From Candidatus Poribacteria bacterium (GTDB lineage: Bacteria > Poribacteria > WGA-4E > WGA-3G), in the NCBI GenBank assembly GCA_021295735.1, contig JAGWBU010000001.1, positions 1,559 to 56,252 of the forward strand: a stretch of 54,694 nucleotides of DNA, given 5' to 3'. This document shows, in pieces, positions 52,166 to 54,694 of the stretch. Position 1 is the first letter of the stretch. Every line of letters starts with the position of its first letter. A program made the position numbers and the translations under genes. The notes beneath the pieces are model-generated. The model did not search any database, was not told the DNA's origin, and worked only from the letters and a program-made list of their open reading frames with translations.

Positions 52166-52405
52166 TCACCTTCGTTGTCTGGATTCTTGAAAACGTTGTA
52201 ACGCTTGTTTTATGATTATCGCTTTATCTTCACAACATGAGCAATTTTTCTTTTTAACCTTTTTGTAACTCGCTGCCTTTGCTGCAGTGAACGACAATAT
52301 CTGGTCTGCATTATTATGCACAGGTTGACGAGTAAAAACGATTGAAAAACCTGCAATAATTAGGACTGCTAACACACAGATAATAACAAAAACCTTTTCT
52401 TGCAT
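52166..52405 (-). CDS. Small single-helix membrane protein with a CSCC motif
   Basis: A 79-residue protein with one N-terminal helix (VFVIICVLAVLIIAGFSIVF), then KKNCSCCEDKAIIIKQALQRF and a basic tail. The function is unknown. It lies three bases after the preceding gene and is the last gene of the small operon. Confidence 0.6.
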   Translation of the reverse strand: MQEKVFVIICVLAVLIIAGFSIVFTRQPVHNNADQILSFTAAKAASYKKVKKKNCSCCEDKAIIIKQALQRFQESRQRR

Positions 52406-52407
52406 GA

Positions 52408-53409
52408 CTACCTCCGGAAGTTGTTCCTGTTTGCTATGATACGCTCAAGTTGCGCTGCTATTTCAGGATTTACGGTTTTGAGTTGCTTGATACCTTCATC
52501 TTCTCCAAAGTAAATTAAAAACTGTATACCCCTAAATATTTCCTCATCTGTAAACTTGCTGTCGGTAAATTCTTCTTTAAACAAGCGTTCAATATCTTCT
52601 TGAGGGTTATCCAAAGGCTTTTGGTCTTTAACGACTTGAGGTACATCTGGTTCATCATTTCGCACTTCAACTGGCATCGGCTTTTCATCTAAAACAGGTG
52701 TTGCGTCATCTAAATTTTCCGTAGGTGCTAAATCCGTAACGCCTATGTTATCGGTAGGTAATTCGGGCTGCGCATCAAAATCTACGGGATTGCGAAAGAC
52801 GTTTACAGTCCAATTCCCAAACGCAAGGTAATCGCCCTTAAAATGCGTCATCATCCAACCTACGTTTTCTTCTTCCGATAGGAATTCCTCAATAACACTT
52901 TGAAATGCTTTGACACCTTGAGGTGACCGAATAGGATAAGGTATCTGCTGAAACCTTTTAGATAGCGTGATATATGCCCTATGTTCTAACTGTTCAGGTG
53001 TTCCGGCAGGCGATGCGTTTAGAAACACAGACAACATCTTTTCTGTGTTTACTGGATAACCTTGCGATTCAAAAAAATCAAAGAAACTGCCAAATGTTGT
53101 CGGTTCGGTTGCTAAAAATTGTTCATATTCAGGACTTTCTACAATTTTAACGAATTGCTGAAAATGCTCCGATTGCACTTCTTCTTCAGTAAATGCCTGC
53201 TTTAAAAGGGATACAATATCAACATTTTCAGAGTCAACAGGGGTATCGGATAAAACCTCGTTAACATCAGGGGACTGCTGATTCGTTGGATCAGCAGTCC
53301 ATATCAGATTTTCGTCATACTTTGGGCGTGAAATAAACCAAAGTATGAACGCACCGATTACACTGATGATAAAGAGTATCATTAGTATCCGATTAAATTT
53401 GTTCAACAT
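52408..53409 (-). CDS. Single-pass membrane protein with large acidic soluble part
   Basis: A 333-residue protein with an N-terminal membrane helix (RILMILFIISVIGAFILWFI). A long acidic, Pro/Asp-rich soluble region (NIGVTDLAPTENLDDATPVLDEKP) separates helical domains. I recognise no family. As part of the same operon as the two small peptides it is a candidate accessory or export factor; this is inference. Confidence 0.65.
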   Translation of the reverse strand: MLNKFNRILMILFIISVIGAFILWFISRPKYDENLIWTADPTNQQSPDVNEVLSDTPVDSENVDIVSLLKQAFTEEEVQSEHFQQFVKIVESPEYEQFLATEPTTFGSFFDFFESQGYPVNTEKMLSVFLNASPAGTPEQLEHRAYITLSKRFQQIPYPIRSPQGVKAFQSVIEEFLSEEENVGWMMTHFKGDYLAFGNWTVNVFRNPVDFDAQPELPTDNIGVTDLAPTENLDDATPVLDEKPMPVEVRNDEPDVPQVVKDQKPLDNPQEDIERLFKEEFTDSKFTDEEIFRGIQFLIYFGEDEGIKQLKTVNPEIAAQLERIIANRNNFRR

Positions 53410-53430
53410 AATTGATACTCCACTACTAAA

Positions 53431-53841
53431 TTAATCTAAAGCCCAATCTGAAAGGTAAAATATACCCGTTCCAGCAACTACAAGCGAAGGGAAAAACCAG
53501 TAACTAAACCTTCTTAACTTGTGTTCAGTTTCGCGCTGTTTGGCGCGAGTGATCTCCAAAACGGAAAATGTCTGTTTCCGGAATGTCGGGTCCTGATTTA
53601 TTAATAAATGGCGTCTAAGAAATAATTGGTCTTGTTTTAATGTGTATATTTCTCGCTGCATTTTTCCATAAGGAGAAATGATGAACGCCCCTGTCATAAA
53701 AGTTAGTGATATAACCTCTGGTAAACCGATTAAATAATCTCTATCGTTAGAACTATTGTTGTTGCCTGCATCTGCTGTGGGAACAGATACAGCAACTGAT
53801 ATACATGCTATAAGTATGATGGAAAAAATTGACTTTAACAT
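53431..53841 (-). CDS. Exported small membrane protein of the peptide operon
   Basis: A 136-residue protein preceded by a strong GGAGG. Signal peptide (IFSIILIACISVAVSVPTADA), then two hydrophobic segments (VISLTFMTGAFIISPYG and WFFPSLVVAGTGIFYLSDW) on either side of a basic helical middle. No recognised motif. It follows 27 bases after the second peptide gene. Confidence 0.62.
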   Translation of the reverse strand: MLKSIFSIILIACISVAVSVPTADAGNNNSSNDRDYLIGLPEVISLTFMTGAFIISPYGKMQREIYTLKQDQLFLRRHLLINQDPTFRKQTFSVLEITRAKQRETEHKLRRFSYWFFPSLVVAGTGIFYLSDWALD

Positions 53842-53868
53842 GAGGATAACCTCCTAAAATCTAAAAGG

Positions 53869-54117
53869 TTATTTGCACTTTTTCTTTTTCAAGCTTCTTA
53901 ATGCAAAAAATGCTGCCCATGCTGCAACACAGCCAATAATGGTGGCATCAGGTGCTACACAGATAAGCAGCGCAGCAATAAACGCGCTGTTGACAGCTGC
54001 GCCTAACGCTAAACACTTCCAAAATCCCCATCCCGCTTGTGCCTGCGGAATGACGGTTGTAAATAGAATTAGAATACATAACAGTAAAGCAATGGACTTG
54101 AAAACTTGAACTTTCAT
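53869..54117 (-). CDS. Small secreted Cys-containing peptide, paralogue 2
   Basis: An 82-residue protein with a clear signal peptide (SIALLLCILILFTTVIPQAQA). The mature part of about 54 residues begins GWGFWKCLALGAA and continues through ALLICVAPDATIIGCVAAW to a Lys/Cys tail (LKKKKCK). It aligns with the product of 54152-54421: GFWKCL-L, IC, the GCVAAW block and the terminal Lys-Cys are shared. AGAGG precedes the start. Small, hydrophobic, secreted and duplicated: bacteriocin-like in outline, but no known family is recognised. Confidence 0.68.
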   Translation of the reverse strand: MKVQVFKSIALLLCILILFTTVIPQAQAGWGFWKCLALGAAVNSAFIAALLICVAPDATIIGCVAAWAAFFALRSLKKKKCK

Positions 54118-54151
54118 AATATACCTCTAAAATTTATGAAATGTAGATAGA

Positions 54152-54421
54152 TTATTTCTTACATTTCTTACATTTATAATAGTAGAGATCGGCGAAAAAG
54201 AAATAGGCATACCACGCTGCAACACAGCCGACAATAGACGGTTCAGGGACGCCACATATCACAAATGCAGCCGCAAGTGCAGCGTAAGTAGCAGCCTTCA
54301 AACCTAAACACTTCCAAAATCCATAACATTTCTCTAACGCCAGTATGTGTGGCGCGAAAGACATATAAAGGATAAGGAGACACAGTAATAAAGCAAATGT
54401 CTTAAATGTTTGGCTTCTCAT
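54152..54421 (-). CDS. Small secreted Cys-containing peptide, paralogue 1
   Basis: An 89-residue protein with a signal peptide (TFALLLCLLILYMSFAPHILA) and a strong GGGGGTGA ribosome site. The mature part contains CYGFWKCLGLKAA, VICGVPEPSIVGCVAAWYAYFF and the tail YYYKCKKCKK. It shares four aligned cysteines with its neighbour and has extra ones. As the first gene after a 270-base gap it probably heads the operon of five small genes. Confidence 0.68.
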   Translation of the reverse strand: MRSQTFKTFALLLCLLILYMSFAPHILALEKCYGFWKCLGLKAATYAALAAAFVICGVPEPSIVGCVAAWYAYFFFADLYYYKCKKCKK

Positions 54422-54694
54422 TAAAGTTTCACCCCCTTTTAATTACTATAGTTTGGACAATTCTTATCTCCTGGAAGTTGAGTTTTCAACGGAATGTCTA
54501 TTTTCTACGAGTTTCACATATCAGAAAAAACTGTGAAAAATGCTGCACTCCAGCGGAGCACAATGTGTCTAAAACCACATTCCGCTGCACTAGCGGTCTG
54601 TCCGTTCTAAAATTGCGGATACAAGTGTTTTAATCGGATGCGCGCATCTTCCGTTGTGAAGTGCCAGTCCACTTGCTTCGCTTCACTATTACGC
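54422..54694. other. Upstream region of the peptide operon with an imperfect hairpin
   Basis: I see no convincing gene. A hairpin with AATGTG-TCTAAAAC-CACATT core and AGCGG/CCGCT outer stem lies at about 54553-54590; it resembles the other dispersed hairpins. The operon promoter should be here but I cannot single out a good one. Confidence 0.5.

Noticed and set aside
54406..54633. 75-codon plus-strand frame at the right edge
   Set aside because: It overlaps the strong ribosome site and start of the peptide gene on the other strand and crosses a hairpin; no protein-like features.

Overview
The window looks like a piece of a bacterial chromosome of moderate GC content, most consistent with Candidatus Poribacteria or a close relative. 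This is inference from gene content: several PCP_red (protochlorophyllide-reductase C-terminal type) domains, a phytanoyl-CoA dioxygenase, a Gfo/Idh/MocA oxidoreductase, Uma2 nucleases, PQQ-propeller, DUF1501 and DUF1549/1553 proteins, and an aerobic respiratory chain. I saw no rRNA, tRNA, phage or CRISPR array.

Layout. (1) Positions 1-1150 hold the tail of one gene and a decayed DNA methyltransferase. (2) Positions 1246-4663, plus strand, form a sulfur-assimilation cluster: Rrf2 regulator, cysteine synthase, APS reductase, a MoaD/ThiS-like sulfur carrier with a tail beyond its Gly-Gly, and a JAMM protease fused to a NIL domain. The Rrf2 gene has a very good promoter with a palindrome just downstream. 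(3) A large membrane protein follows (4716-7028). (4) Positions 7070-20427, minus strand, are a mixed accessory region in which PCP_red domains recur: a coiled-coil protein, a radical SAM/SPASM enzyme, a zinc-ribbon protein, and a double-USP protein carrying three copies. Two broken small genes (MNT/HEPN pair) lie here.

(5) Positions 20547-44264, minus strand, are a nearly continuous 24-kb respiratory super-cluster. Read in the direction of transcription it encodes: Rieske protein, cytochrome b6-like and subunit-IV-like proteins, an octaheme cytochrome c, a small cytochrome c, a cupredoxin-like protein, a CydA-like bd-family oxidase subunit without CydB, three more cytochromes c (one fused to an ethylbenzene-dehydrogenase-type heme domain), a second cupredoxin-like protein, an ABC transporter, cytochrome c oxidase subunits II and I, heme A synthase, heme O synthase, two different subunit III genes, subunit IV and SCO1. 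Together these could carry electrons from menaquinol through a b6-type complex and many c hemes or copper proteins to a heme-copper oxidase and possibly a bd-like oxidase.

(6) Positions 44265-54694 hold a PPC-repeat secreted protein, a DUF1549/1553-DUF1501 pair, and a small-gene operon that begins with two paralogous secreted Cys-containing peptides.

Between genes the window is full of short hairpins with a GTAG foot (REP-like) and MITE-like inverted-repeat elements. These account for most of the longer non-coding stretches.
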